Both the position numbers and the translations under genes were made by a program. Below, piece after piece: positions 6,495 to 14,714 of a DNA stretch of 22,989 nucleotides. Location: positions 1-22,989 of IMG/VR virus record IMGVR_UViG_3300031673_004195; one strand, written 5' to 3'. Source of the stretch: a virus. The notes under the pieces were generated by a model. It was given only the letters and a program-made list of their open reading frames with translations, was not told the DNA's origin and did not search any database. Each line of letters opens with the position of its first letter. Position 1 is the stretch's first letter.

Positions 6495-6571
6495 AATTAA
6501 TAACTCTGCTCTCGTTATGTGGGGATCGTAAACACTTCGCAGCACTGTCGATATGTGCAAGGAGAAACAGA

Positions 6572-7411
6572 ATGAACCAACAATTTAAACCTCAAACGCC
6601 TCCAGGTCAGCAACAAGCTGTACCTGATCACCGTTTTGAAGAACTTCAAGCACAGATGAAGAAGATTGAGATGCAAAATCAGCAGCTCCGTGGACACATC
6701 GACGCTATGACTCAGCGACAAAACCAGAACACGCCTCCGCAAGAGGAAGAAAATGGTTTTAAACCTGAAGTAGCACAACAGCTTGAGAAGTTTATCAAGA
6801 AACACGTTGAACCCCTTCAGGCAGAATTGAAGAATAGCTTAGGCTTACTCTATGATTCTCAAGATGAAGTTAGGTTTCAGCAAACTTACAATGGAGACCG
6901 ATGGTCTAAGTTCAGACCTAAGGTTGAGCAGCTTCGTCAGGAGATGCAATCACAAGGTAAGTGGGTTACTCGAGAACAAGCTCTACAGATGGTGTACTTT
7001 GAAGAAACTGGCAAGAAGCCAGCTCCAGAGCAGGGCAAACAGGAAACAGCCACTCCGGTTTATGATCCATACTTTAATGGACTAGTAGATCCGAACACAG
7101 GACTTCCCGTTAAGCAGCAAGCTACTGAACAACAACCTCAAGAGATGTTCCCACAAGAACAGACTCAGGGTAATTGGCAGCAAGCAGCTCAAAACCAGCA
7201 ACAAAATCAACAGCAAGCTCCGCAGCAAAACGGAATGAACGCACAGGGTAATCAACAACAAAATCCTGGCTTCACACTTCCTCAACAGGGAGTTAATTCT
7301 GCCTTTGCTCCAGAGCACCAGACAGTTCGCGCACCAAGGGAATTGTCTATCAACGCTAGTGATGCTGAGCTGGAGGCGTTTGAAAAAACAATGGGTGATA
7401 TCCCATTCTAA
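6572..7411 (+). CDS. Scaffolding protein (probable)
   Basis: A 279-residue protein directly before the capsid gene, the usual place for the scaffold that guides prohead assembly and then leaves. It is almost all helix-forming and polar. A Gln-rich N-terminus is followed by a coiled coil at about 22-50 (FEELQAQMKKIEMQNQQ), a second helical region at about 70-140, a Tyr/Pro-rich linker near 163-180, and a very Gln/Asn-rich stretch at about 180-240. The C-terminus is acidic (NASDAELEAFEKTMGDIPF), unlike the basic C-terminal coat-binding helices of P22-type scaffolds. AAGGAG lies ahead of the start. The call rests on position and composition, not on sequence similarity. Confidence 0.72.
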   Translation: MNQQFKPQTPPGQQQAVPDHRFEELQAQMKKIEMQNQQLRGHIDAMTQRQNQNTPPQEEENGFKPEVAQQLEKFIKKHVEPLQAELKNSLGLLYDSQDEVRFQQTYNGDRWSKFRPKVEQLRQEMQSQGKWVTREQALQMVYFEETGKKPAPEQGKQETATPVYDPYFNGLVDPNTGLPVKQQATEQQPQEMFPQEQTQGNWQQAAQNQQQNQQQAPQQNGMNAQGNQQQNPGFTLPQQGVNSAFAPEHQTVRAPRELSINASDAELEAFEKTMGDIPF

Positions 7412-7421
7412 GGAGTATTAA

Positions 7422-8645
7422 ATGAGCGCACAATTACAAAGTAGCTTCAGTGCCAACGCCCAAACATACATTTCGGCGCAGACACTAAAGCGAATTAACA
7501 GAGACGTTATCGTTTACGGTATGGGTAAGAAAGAAAAACTACCTGAGCGATTTTCAAAAACATTCCAATACACTCGTTATGAGAAATTGGATCTTCCATA
7601 CTCTGCACTTTCTGAGGGCGCAACCCCTACAGATAACGCGCAGATGTCCATCTCTACAGTTTCGGCTGTGATGGATCAGTGGGGAGATTTTATCAATCTT
7701 TCTGATGTAGCTGTTATTACTGCGAAGCATCCATCCCTTCAAAAAGGTATCGAGCTTTTAGGTGAACAGGCTTCAGAACTTATTGATAGAGAGTGCATCA
7801 AGCTTTTATTGTCTAACACGAACGTATCCTACGGTGGCGTAGCTACTTCGCGTGTTACTTTACAAGCTGGTGAAGTATTGTCATCTACAGTAATTAAAAA
7901 AGCTGTGGCTGCCCTACGAAACCAAGGTGCTCGTCCATCTTCTGGCCGTCACTTCTCTGGTCTTCTTGATCCTTCAGTGGAACAAGATGTTATCGGAGAC
8001 GCCACATTCCTAAACGCAGCACAATATTCAAATATCAGCGCACTACAAAATGGTGAAATTGGTCTTTGGCAGGGTGTTCGTTGGATGTGTTCTAACTTGT
8101 TACCTTCTATGTCTCGTCTAGCAGATACTTCTGATGGCGCGGCTGATGGCGGTAACTTAGCTAACTCAACTTCTTACTTCTACCAAGTTGTTGCTGTTTC
8201 TAACAGCACTGGCTTTGAGGTAGCTAGTACACAAGTTATTACTCAAGCGACTGGTGCTGCTGATGAATCGGTAACGATTGATATGCCAGCTACATCGGGC
8301 TTTAAGTACAATGTTTATTTCGGAGACTCCGCAATTACATTGAAACTATCTAGCTCGTTGAACCTACCAAGCGCGTCAGTAGTAGTGACTGATGTTCCAT
8401 CAAGCGGAGCAACTCCACCTGCATATCCGAATACAGCCATCATTGCACACAATGTGTGGATCATGGGTGATGAGGCATTTGCAGTACCAGAGCTTATGAG
8501 CCTTCAAACCTTCATTACTCCTGCTGGAGCTTCGGATTCAGATCCTTTAGCACAGCGTCGTAAAGCTGGTTGGAAAGTTATGTTCAAGCCCGTTATTTGT
8601 AACGAGGAATTCCTTGAACGTATCGAAGTAGTAAGCGCATATTAA
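7422..8645 (+). CDS. Major capsid protein, N4-gp56-like, with inserted beta domain
   Basis: A 407-residue HK97-fold shell protein. Residues about 30-230 fit the N4-gp56 family pattern: YSALSEGATPTDNAQMSIST (60-79), DQWGDFINLSDVAVIT (85-100), GIELLGEQASELIDRE (109-124), LLSNTNVSYGG (129-139) and QNGEIGLWQGVRWM (209-222). Residues about 245-336 interrupt the fold with a Thr/Ser/Val-rich beta segment (YFYQVVAVSNSTGFEVAST) that looks like an immunoglobulin-like or fibronectin-type domain. The capsid fold then resumes at IAHNVWIMGDEAFAVPEL and ends FKPVICNEEFLERIEVVSAY. The start has AAGGAG seven bases upstream. A GC-rich hairpin follows the gene. The insert probably decorates the outside of the shell; this is inferred from its position in the fold. 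Confidence 0.93.
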   Translation: MSAQLQSSFSANAQTYISAQTLKRINRDVIVYGMGKKEKLPERFSKTFQYTRYEKLDLPYSALSEGATPTDNAQMSISTVSAVMDQWGDFINLSDVAVITAKHPSLQKGIELLGEQASELIDRECIKLLLSNTNVSYGGVATSRVTLQAGEVLSSTVIKKAVAALRNQGARPSSGRHFSGLLDPSVEQDVIGDATFLNAAQYSNISALQNGEIGLWQGVRWMCSNLLPSMSRLADTSDGAADGGNLANSTSYFYQVVAVSNSTGFEVASTQVITQATGAADESVTIDMPATSGFKYNVYFGDSAITLKLSSSLNLPSASVVVTDVPSSGATPPAYPNTAIIAHNVWIMGDEAFAVPELMSLQTFITPAGASDSDPLAQRRKAGWKVMFKPVICNEEFLERIEVVSAY

Positions 8646-8653
8646 TAAAGCTT

Positions 8654-8684
8654 GGGGGGCGGGAATAATCCTTCCCCCTATTTA
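8654..8684 (+). terminator. GC-rich hairpin after capsid gene
   Basis: GGGGG (8654-8658) pairs with CCCCC (8674-8678). Inside, GGA (8662-8664) pairs with TCC (8669-8671) around an ATAA loop. The tail is TATTTAT, a poor T-run, so termination is probably partial. A terminator just after the major capsid gene is common in podophages and would make capsid mRNA more abundant than downstream messages. Confidence 0.5.
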
Positions 8685-8699
8685 TCCAAGGGGATCAAC

Positions 8700-9035
8700 A
8701 TGGCGAAGAAAGTAAAGAAAGCAGTTAAAGTAGAGGCTGTTGAGACTACTGAAGAAGTGGTCGTTAAGGCTCCAGTTAAAGAGGCAAAAGGCCTGTCAGA
8801 TGACGACATGGTTACTATTGAAATTCCAGTTCACGTTAAGATTGCTGGAGTTAGATTACAACCAGGCGTTCATAAAGTACCGAGACACCAAGCTAGAGAT
8901 ATAGCTTCTATTGCAAACAAAAAGATGTCAGCAGATTTGCACGCTCTTTCTGTTACCAGCAAAAGCTACCTAGTTAATAGAGCGTTGAACGGGGCTATCA
9001 ATGTTAGAGAAGTAGACGACATTAAACTAAGATAA
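8700..9035 (+). CDS. Small head-tail region protein, unknown
   Basis: A 111-residue protein. The start at 8700 is chosen because AAGGGGA lies six bases upstream; an upstream in-frame extension would run through the capsid hairpin. Residues 1-37 are a low-complexity Lys/Val/Glu/Ala stretch (AKKVKKAVKVEAVE). The rest is a compact domain: MVTIEIPVHVKIAGVRL, then PGVHKVPRHQARDIASI, and a C-terminus ending REVDDIKLR. I do not recognise the fold. It is the first gene after the capsid and leads the connector block, so it may be a minor virion or head-completion protein. The flexible charged N-terminus may be removed or act as a tether. Confidence 0.78.
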   Translation: MAKKVKKAVKVEAVETTEEVVVKAPVKEAKGLSDDDMVTIEIPVHVKIAGVRLQPGVHKVPRHQARDIASIANKKMSADLHALSVTSKSYLVNRALNGAINVREVDDIKLR

Positions 9036-9044
9036 GGGGGAACA

Positions 9045-9533
9045 ATGTTACCATTAACGGATGAGACATTCCACACACTAGGGCCGAAAGATCTAGGAAT
9101 AGATCCTGAAAAAAAATCTATCATGTCTATGGACATAGCTAAAACAACAAACCATACAGGCGAGCAAATTCATATAGCTGTGCCAATATATGCAGATGAC
9201 GACAGAATTGCAGTATCAAGAAGACTGGGCTTTGCTTACTCTTTGATCCAAGATCGAATGGAAGCTGAGAACAAGGCTCTTAAGTTTGTTAAGGGTCGTT
9301 CACTTACTATACATCGCGGTGAAGAGATCATCGGAAAGAATGAGCAGCATTTCGCTAACAAGCTTAAGGCTCTCACTAAGTTAGTTACTAAGGGCAAGAT
9401 GAGCGAGAAGGAGTTTGTTGTTGAAAAAGAACATCTTATTATTGCGCTCAAAGAATCCAATGAAGCTACTCAGGCAGATGTAGACCACGCTAGAAAAGAA
9501 ATTGAGGCAGCAAAAGAGCTACCGAAAGAATAA
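9045..9533 (+). CDS. Hypothetical protein with C-terminal coiled coil
   Basis: A 162-residue protein with a GGGGG box before the ATG. Residues about 35-58 look like a short beta segment (GEQIHIAVPIYADDDRIAVS). The C-terminal half, from about residue 75, is charged and helical with heptad features (ALTKLVTKGKMSEKEFVVEK, then QADVDHARKEIEAAKE). There is no membrane segment or signal peptide. It sits in line between the capsid and adaptor genes with nine-base gaps on both sides. Its position suggests a virion or assembly role, but no motif identifies one. Confidence 0.78.
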   Translation: MLPLTDETFHTLGPKDLGIDPEKKSIMSMDIAKTTNHTGEQIHIAVPIYADDDRIAVSRRLGFAYSLIQDRMEAENKALKFVKGRSLTIHRGEEIIGKNEQHFANKLKALTKLVTKGKMSEKEFVVEKEHLIIALKESNEATQADVDHARKEIEAAKELPKE

Positions 9534-9542
9534 GAGGAAGAC

Positions 9543-10202
9543 ATGGCAAAGCTGAATATGACTAGAGGAGAATTGATCGAAGCGGGACTCGACTTAGCAG
9601 CGAGGCCCGATCTAATTTCACAAGCTCGACTCTGGTTGAATCTCTTCTTTGAAGATGTCTACCTTAACCAAGACTTTGATTGGCTCATCAAGACTCTTGA
9701 TGGGCAATCACTTTCTAATGGAATGGCTATGCCGGAAGATTACCGCGCAGCCAGGTCAGCAATACTACATACTCCGAATGGTTCCTATAGGAACATACAG
9801 ATTACAAATGATGTTGAGGTTTACGATAACAAGAGAGATCCGAATGCGACCAACAGCACTCCGCTGATGATCTTTGCAGATCACGATCAAAGGAAGTTCT
9901 TTTTAATTCCAGGCCCAGGAACGGGTTATTCTTTAGATCTAAAATACTTCTACCTACCAGTCCTTCCTGACTACACAGATTCAACTACTGATTTAGAAAA
10001 TGTTAAGTGGCAGCTATCCTCACACATCATTATTGATTTTATTAAGGCAATGGCATTTGAGTTTAACGAGGACTCTAGACAGGGTGAGGCGTTTCAAAAT
10101 GTCATGGATAAGATTATGAAAGCTAAGATGAATAACAAAGACTCACGCGCTGGATCTTCAAAGCTGAAGTACGGCAAGAGTTTTAGAAAGAGAATCTACT
10201 AA
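9543..10202 (+). CDS. Head-to-tail adaptor protein (probable)
   Basis: A 219-residue protein placed where podophages encode the adaptor ring that sits on the portal and holds the nozzle (P22 gp4, T7 gp11 and SU10-type adaptors). The N-terminus is helical (TRGELIEAGLDLAARPDLIS), followed by ARLWLNLFFEDVYLNQDFDW at about 28-47. This pattern of helical pairs with aromatic residues and a following Trp is shared with phage adaptor proteins. A middle beta region (MAMPEDYRAARSA, then RKFFLIPGPGTGYSLDLKYF) and a basic C-terminus (KLKYGKSFRKRIY) follow, the latter suited to inserting into the portal. Its TAA overlaps the next ATG by one base. Confidence 0.72.
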   Translation: MAKLNMTRGELIEAGLDLAARPDLISQARLWLNLFFEDVYLNQDFDWLIKTLDGQSLSNGMAMPEDYRAARSAILHTPNGSYRNIQITNDVEVYDNKRDPNATNSTPLMIFADHDQRKFFLIPGPGTGYSLDLKYFYLPVLPDYTDSTTDLENVKWQLSSHIIIDFIKAMAFEFNEDSRQGEAFQNVMDKIMKAKMNNKDSRAGSSKLKYGKSFRKRIY

Positions 10203-13200
10203 TGCAGGAAAAGGAAGTCTCATTTCCAATAGAGTCGTTCTCGGGAATCAATAGGAATATTGACCGCGAGAAGCTTAGTCCTGCAAACCTGCACTCTGCA
10301 AAGAACTTGTGGGAGAAGAGACTTAATGTTTTGGAAACACGCGGAGGGTCTGAAGAGTTCGCCACCTTCCCTCCGAATGTTTCTAAAGTTCTTAAGTTAA
10401 AAAAGCTATACAAGTCTAATGGTGAGAATGTTCGTATTGCGGCAATAAGATGTGATCGGAATGTTAACCCACTAATATACGAACTAAACCTTGCATTTGA
10501 TACGACTCCCAGCTCGGGGTCTTTCTATATTCAGATTGGCGATGATATTACTGGTGCGATTGAATGGGATGTTGCGGATCTTGGAGTTGCAATACAGGGT
10601 GAGCTTCAAGCACTAGATGGACTCTCCGGCGCAACTGCCTCTGGTTCATATGGTGGTGGAATTGTAATGAGGTTCCTCGCCGAGTCACTTACCGGAGAGT
10701 TTACTATAGTAAATAACACCCTGGATTTCGGTGGGCCAGTTGGCACCAGCATGTACGAAACATCTCCATACCTACTTGCAGACCTGCCAACTGGATTTGC
10801 CATTTCATTTGTAAACGACGCCTCTGGGTATTGGAATAAGAATAGACTGTTCGCATTAAATTACATCTCTGGCCCAGACTTATACGTTAGATTTATCGGC
10901 TATGGCTGGGAGCAGTGGTATAGAACTCCAGCGAGTTCTGTTTCTGGTTATGCAGGAGCAACAGATCAGAGGCTTGTTGTTACAATAACTCAAGAAATGA
11001 ATGAGAACATAACCGGATACGAGATCTACTCAAACACAAACTGCGGATCTACTGTTACACCAGTTTATCAGGCAATGTGGGTCGGCTATAAAAACTTAAT
11101 TGGCGTAGCTTCAGCAACACACGACTGGAGAAATGTGCCGCTTGGTCAAAGTGGCACTGTTACAACTGGAACAGAGGTTGGATTTACAAAAAGATCCTAT
11201 GTTGGAACTCCGTTTGGAGACGAAACTGGTGGGAATTTACAGTGCGGGAAAACGTATTACGTTGCAATACTTCCGCATCACATAAAAATGCAGGCAGATG
11301 GCACACAGAGATGCTGCTATAGATCTCCGAACTCACTGAGAGTTGGTGACTCTTCTGTTACAGCCGTCTACGTTCCTGGAACTGGGAACACTGGCCTCAT
11401 CACTATTCCTGGCATAGATGCATTAAGCATCACTCTTTTAGTAGCCATTGGCGAATCACCAGACCTTCTTCAGCCCTACCAGATATTTAATAATGTAACA
11501 ACATCTGGGCTGTCTATAACAGAACTTCCAGAAACAGGAAATCCTGGCGTCATAGATATATATGCTGAAGGAAATAATAACTATACCTACCAATTTAGAT
11601 TCGCAGATATTTCTCTCTACGATATGCTGGCTAAAATTTCTGATGATGGAACAGTTGCCCCTGTCTTTTGTGGCAGGGGGAATAAGAACGTAAATGATAG
11701 CAACTTTGCAGGCGCATCGTTTGCGTGTGAATATTATATTTACAATAACGTCGCCGGAAGACAGTACGCTGCAAATATGGGCAAGTCTTCTAAGTATTCA
11801 TTGGAGCAAAATGGAGACATGCTATTTTTAACAAATGGCTATGATGTGGCAAACATACCAGACAACCCATTCGGCTCGCCTGGGTATTTTCATAGAACAA
11901 ATACCAATTACTTTCAGACAGACGGGAATGTGGCGGCAACGGTAATCCAAGACTTCTACGAAAGATCTGCAAACGTGACGTTCACCGCATCTACAGATCT
12001 TGTGAATTTGAATAGCAACAGACTTAGAAATGGCGATATGGTTCGTTTCACAGAAATCAATACGACCACCGGAATAGTCGTTTACGATGGTACTCCTGCA
12101 ACCATTTACTTCGTTCGAGATAAAACGAATGATACGTTTAAAGTCTCTCTAACTCTTGGTGGGGCTGCGATTAACTTAGTGGGTGATGGTACTGGCATAG
12201 CAGTCCTTCCTCAGCCCTCAGCAACCCTACCAATCTTTAAGTACATCTCCCAATTTCAGGGCAGCATACTTCTTAGCGGCGGGTACGAAACAATAGATCC
12301 GATTACTTTAAGTAAAAATTCAGCGGCGCAGAACACATACTTTTCTCAAGCCTTGAATCCGAATGCATTTACAATTCCAGGGTATTCTATCTATCAGACA
12401 ATATCGGTGAAGGATGATGCTGAGGAGATTACGGGCATAGGTATTTACTCTAACAGCACTGGTCAAGAGGGTCCAATTTCTCAGCTTTTAACTACAAAAA
12501 AGAACAAGCTGTACGTTTTAAACGGACTACCTAGCTCTACTGGAGGAGTTCTAGATCCTTCTGTGAAGCAAGTTGTACTGTCTGCAAAGATAGGGTGCGT
12601 GAACCAGGACTGTATTATTAATACAACAATGGGAACGGTTATCGTTGACGTTGATGATGTGTATGTAATTCGTGGTGACGGAGAGCCTACACCTATTGGC
12701 AGAGAGATCTATCCAATCCTAAAGAAGGCAAATCTTTCAAACGCTCAAGCTGTATTCCACGATAAGCACGTTAAGATATCTTTTTACCATGAAGATTATG
12801 ATCCAAATAATCTAGGGGCTGGCATTAACAATGTCGAGTTCTGGCTAGATGTGAACAAACTGATAGAACAAAAGGGTGTGTCTTCATGGGTTGGACCGAT
12901 GATTGGCCATTGGAACCAGGCTTGTATTGTTGAAGATCGAGATGATGACGTTGGAGATTATAGGTACTGTTGCGAGGGCAATGATATTGATAATGCCCCA
13001 AGAATCTACAGGACAGATATAGAGCCCTCAGAGAGCGCAACATGCGTGGGTGACTTCGGGGTTCTTATGGAGTCAGAGATATCTACCAAAGATCTTGAGA
13101 TCACACCTCAGGATAACAACTGGAACAAGCTGATTAAGAGAACGTACTGGAAGCTTAAGATCCAAAATGGCTCACAAGAAGCGGCAGACATCGAAGAAGA

Positions 13201-13414
13201 TACCTACGTTGATGGCGTTCTAGTTGAGACTAAATCATTTGAAGCATATGGTGATGGTGATACTGACTTTTCAGATCAGCCTTTGAAGTTAAACAGACTC
13301 TTTCCATCGGGAAGACAACGAGGGAGAACAGTACGGAAAACACTGAGAACATCGTCAAGGATAGCAATAGCGGGATTTCAACTAAACTACAGTCCGGAGA
13401 AAAGAAGGATATGA
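10202..13414 (+). CDS. Tail nozzle / DNA-stabilisation-like protein (probable)
   Basis: A 1070-residue protein, mostly beta and rich in Gly, Asn, Thr and Asp. By position after the adaptor it should be the nozzle or tail-tube component of a short tail (equivalent to T7 gp12 or P22 gp10) that plugs the DNA channel. The N-terminus (FSGINRNIDREKLSPANLHS then KNLWEKRLNVLETRGGSEEF, about 13-53) fits the start of such proteins, where a 'no-fault' Gly-Gly or Arg-Gly turn follows a Leu/Asn block. Near residues 820-833 VYVIRGDGEPTPIG resembles a propeller blade. The C-terminus is basic (SGRQRGRTVRKTLRTSSR). It is longer than most nozzles, so extra domains are likely in the middle. It overlaps its neighbours by one and four bases. 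Confidence 0.7.
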   Translation: MQEKEVSFPIESFSGINRNIDREKLSPANLHSAKNLWEKRLNVLETRGGSEEFATFPPNVSKVLKLKKLYKSNGENVRIAAIRCDRNVNPLIYELNLAFDTTPSSGSFYIQIGDDITGAIEWDVADLGVAIQGELQALDGLSGATASGSYGGGIVMRFLAESLTGEFTIVNNTLDFGGPVGTSMYETSPYLLADLPTGFAISFVNDASGYWNKNRLFALNYISGPDLYVRFIGYGWEQWYRTPASSVSGYAGATDQRLVVTITQEMNENITGYEIYSNTNCGSTVTPVYQAMWVGYKNLIGVASATHDWRNVPLGQSGTVTTGTEVGFTKRSYVGTPFGDETGGNLQCGKTYYVAILPHHIKMQADGTQRCCYRSPNSLRVGDSSVTAVYVPGTGNTGLITIPGIDALSITLLVAIGESPDLLQPYQIFNNVTTSGLSITELPETGNPGVIDIYAEGNNNYTYQFRFADISLYDMLAKISDDGTVAPVFCGRGNKNVNDSNFAGASFACEYYIYNNVAGRQYAANMGKSSKYSLEQNGDMLFLTNGYDVANIPDNPFGSPGYFHRTNTNYFQTDGNVAATVIQDFYERSANVTFTASTDLVNLNSNRLRNGDMVRFTEINTTTGIVVYDGTPATIYFVRDKTNDTFKVSLTLGGAAINLVGDGTGIAVLPQPSATLPIFKYISQFQGSILLSGGYETIDPITLSKNSAAQNTYFSQALNPNAFTIPGYSIYQTISVKDDAEEITGIGIYSNSTGQEGPISQLLTTKKNKLYVLNGLPSSTGGVLDPSVKQVVLSAKIGCVNQDCIINTTMGTVIVDVDDVYVIRGDGEPTPIGREIYPILKKANLSNAQAVFHDKHVKISFYHEDYDPNNLGAGINNVEFWLDVNKLIEQKGVSSWVGPMIGHWNQACIVEDRDDDVGDYRYCCEGNDIDNAPRIYRTDIEPSESATCVGDFGVLMESEISTKDLEITPQDNNWNKLIKRTYWKLKIQNGSQEAADIEEDTYVDGVLVETKSFEAYGDGDTDFSDQPLKLNRLFPSGRQRGRTVRKTLRTSSRIAIAGFQLNYSPEKRRI

Positions 13415-13866
13415 AGGGTGTTAAGGTTGTTAGAGCGAAGGCTTCTAATGCCATTGATGTCTACCCACTCCTTGCAGCGGCAGTAAAAGAGGGAGCCTTT
13501 GAAGATACTCCTAATGGGCGCGAGCTTAAGCTGTACTACTTTAAAGCAATGATTGAGGAGCTGGCTCACCCAGGACATCTTTGGTATGTGGCCAGAAGAG
13601 GTCGGGGATTTATTGGATTCCTTCATGCGGTCTGTGTGCCTGGCCGCTGGAATGGCAGGCTGGAAAGCATGTACATAGACATCATCTATGTAGATCCGAA
13701 GTATAGAAAGCGCGGCATATCAGGGAAACTCATTGAAGAACTGAAGAAAGACGCCGATCATATAGGCATTAGTAAGGCAACATTTTCTTGCCCTGATGAG
13801 CATGTTAAGGCTTTTAAAAAGTTCGGTGCTGAAGTCACCAGAACAGTAATGAGGGGGACACTATGA
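13411..13866 (+). CDS. GNAT-family N-acetyltransferase
   Basis: A 151-residue acetyltransferase that would move an acetyl group from acetyl-CoA to an amine. The CoA-binding motif A is clear: IDIIYVDPKYRKRGISGKLI (89-108), with the R-x-x-G-x-S core at Arg99, Gly102 and Ser104. The N-terminal strand and helix (VVRAKASNAIDVYPLL) and the C-terminal AFKKFGAEVTRTVMRG pattern are typical. The substrate is unknown. It overlaps the nozzle gene by four bases (ATGA) and the next gene by four, so it is translated with structural genes. That is an unusual place for an enzyme and suggests modification of a virion protein or of host proteins late in infection. Confidence 0.9.
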   Translation: MKGVKVVRAKASNAIDVYPLLAAAVKEGAFEDTPNGRELKLYYFKAMIEELAHPGHLWYVARRGRGFIGFLHAVCVPGRWNGRLESMYIDIIYVDPKYRKRGISGKLIEELKKDADHIGISKATFSCPDEHVKAFKKFGAEVTRTVMRGTL

Positions 13867-14705
13867 GTTATCTTGGTTATGGCGGCCCAGCATCTAATAC
13901 TCAGCCAATGAGCTATCCAGACATTCCTTCTCAGGGAGCGAGTGCCAGATCATACCCAGACTATTCAGTACCCTCTCAGCCCTTCGCTGGCCAGGCTACT
14001 CCTTTTGGGTCTATGAATGGCGCGTTCCAAAATAGATCGAGTGGTCCTGTTTACGATATAGAGGGGTCAAGTTATGGATCAGGATACTTAAATGGTAACT
14101 TAAGTCAGAACCTCCCTCTTTCGGATTACAGGTCTGAACGACCACTTACAAATCAGGGTCTTGGCTATAAGGGTAGATATGACAGTGGTGGCATTAACTG
14201 GAATCCTGCGGCCAACGATCCGTTTGTAAGCCAGAGCGCAGGCGGGTTCAACTCCTATAGACAAAAGGGCACTGAGACAAATCAATACCAGAATCCAATT
14301 AAGAAATCTTTCAGTGATTGGAAATCGACTTATGCCATCCCCGAGGGAGTCAGGAAAGACAACCCTGTCTTTAAGGATGATGTTGTAAAAGAAAGAACCA
14401 TTAATAATTTTGATGATTTAAACTATGCAATACAGAACTTCTCCCTTGAGGAGCTTATTAAGGCTGGTGCAGAGAAGTATCAGACATTTTCTGGAGCCGC
14501 TCAAAATATATCCAATGCCTTTGCGAATGAAGACTTTGCTAAGAGAGCCAAGGAACGTCAGAGTATCGGTCTTGGTGACATTAGGTACGGAGCCTATCCG
14601 AACATAGATCCTTCGGTTGAATACAATCAACAGAACGCTATGAATTGGCTTCAGAACTCTTACGGGATGCTTCAACAAAGATTAAATGAGAATTATTTAC
14701 TATAG
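13863..14705 (+). CDS. Gly/Ser/Tyr/Asn-rich probable virion protein
   Basis: A 280-residue protein with a GGGGG box before a start that overlaps the acetyltransferase stop. The first 150 residues are low complexity, rich in Gly, Ser, Tyr, Pro, Asn and Gln (GPASNTQPMSYPDIPSQG, GSSYGSGYLNGNLSQN), and probably disordered. From about 170 on it becomes ordered and helical: ERTINNFDDLNYAIQNFSLE then AGAEKYQTFSGAAQNISN, ending MNWLQNSYGMLQQRLNENYL. No family is recognised. Its place among the ejection genes suggests an internal or tail-tip virion protein. A disordered first half is consistent with passage through a narrow channel. Confidence 0.78.
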   Translation: MSYLGYGGPASNTQPMSYPDIPSQGASARSYPDYSVPSQPFAGQATPFGSMNGAFQNRSSGPVYDIEGSSYGSGYLNGNLSQNLPLSDYRSERPLTNQGLGYKGRYDSGGINWNPAANDPFVSQSAGGFNSYRQKGTETNQYQNPIKKSFSDWKSTYAIPEGVRKDNPVFKDDVVKERTINNFDDLNYAIQNFSLEELIKAGAEKYQTFSGAAQNISNAFANEDFAKRAKERQSIGLGDIRYGAYPNIDPSVEYNQQNAMNWLQNSYGMLQQRLNENYLL

Positions 14706-14714
14706 GAGATAATT

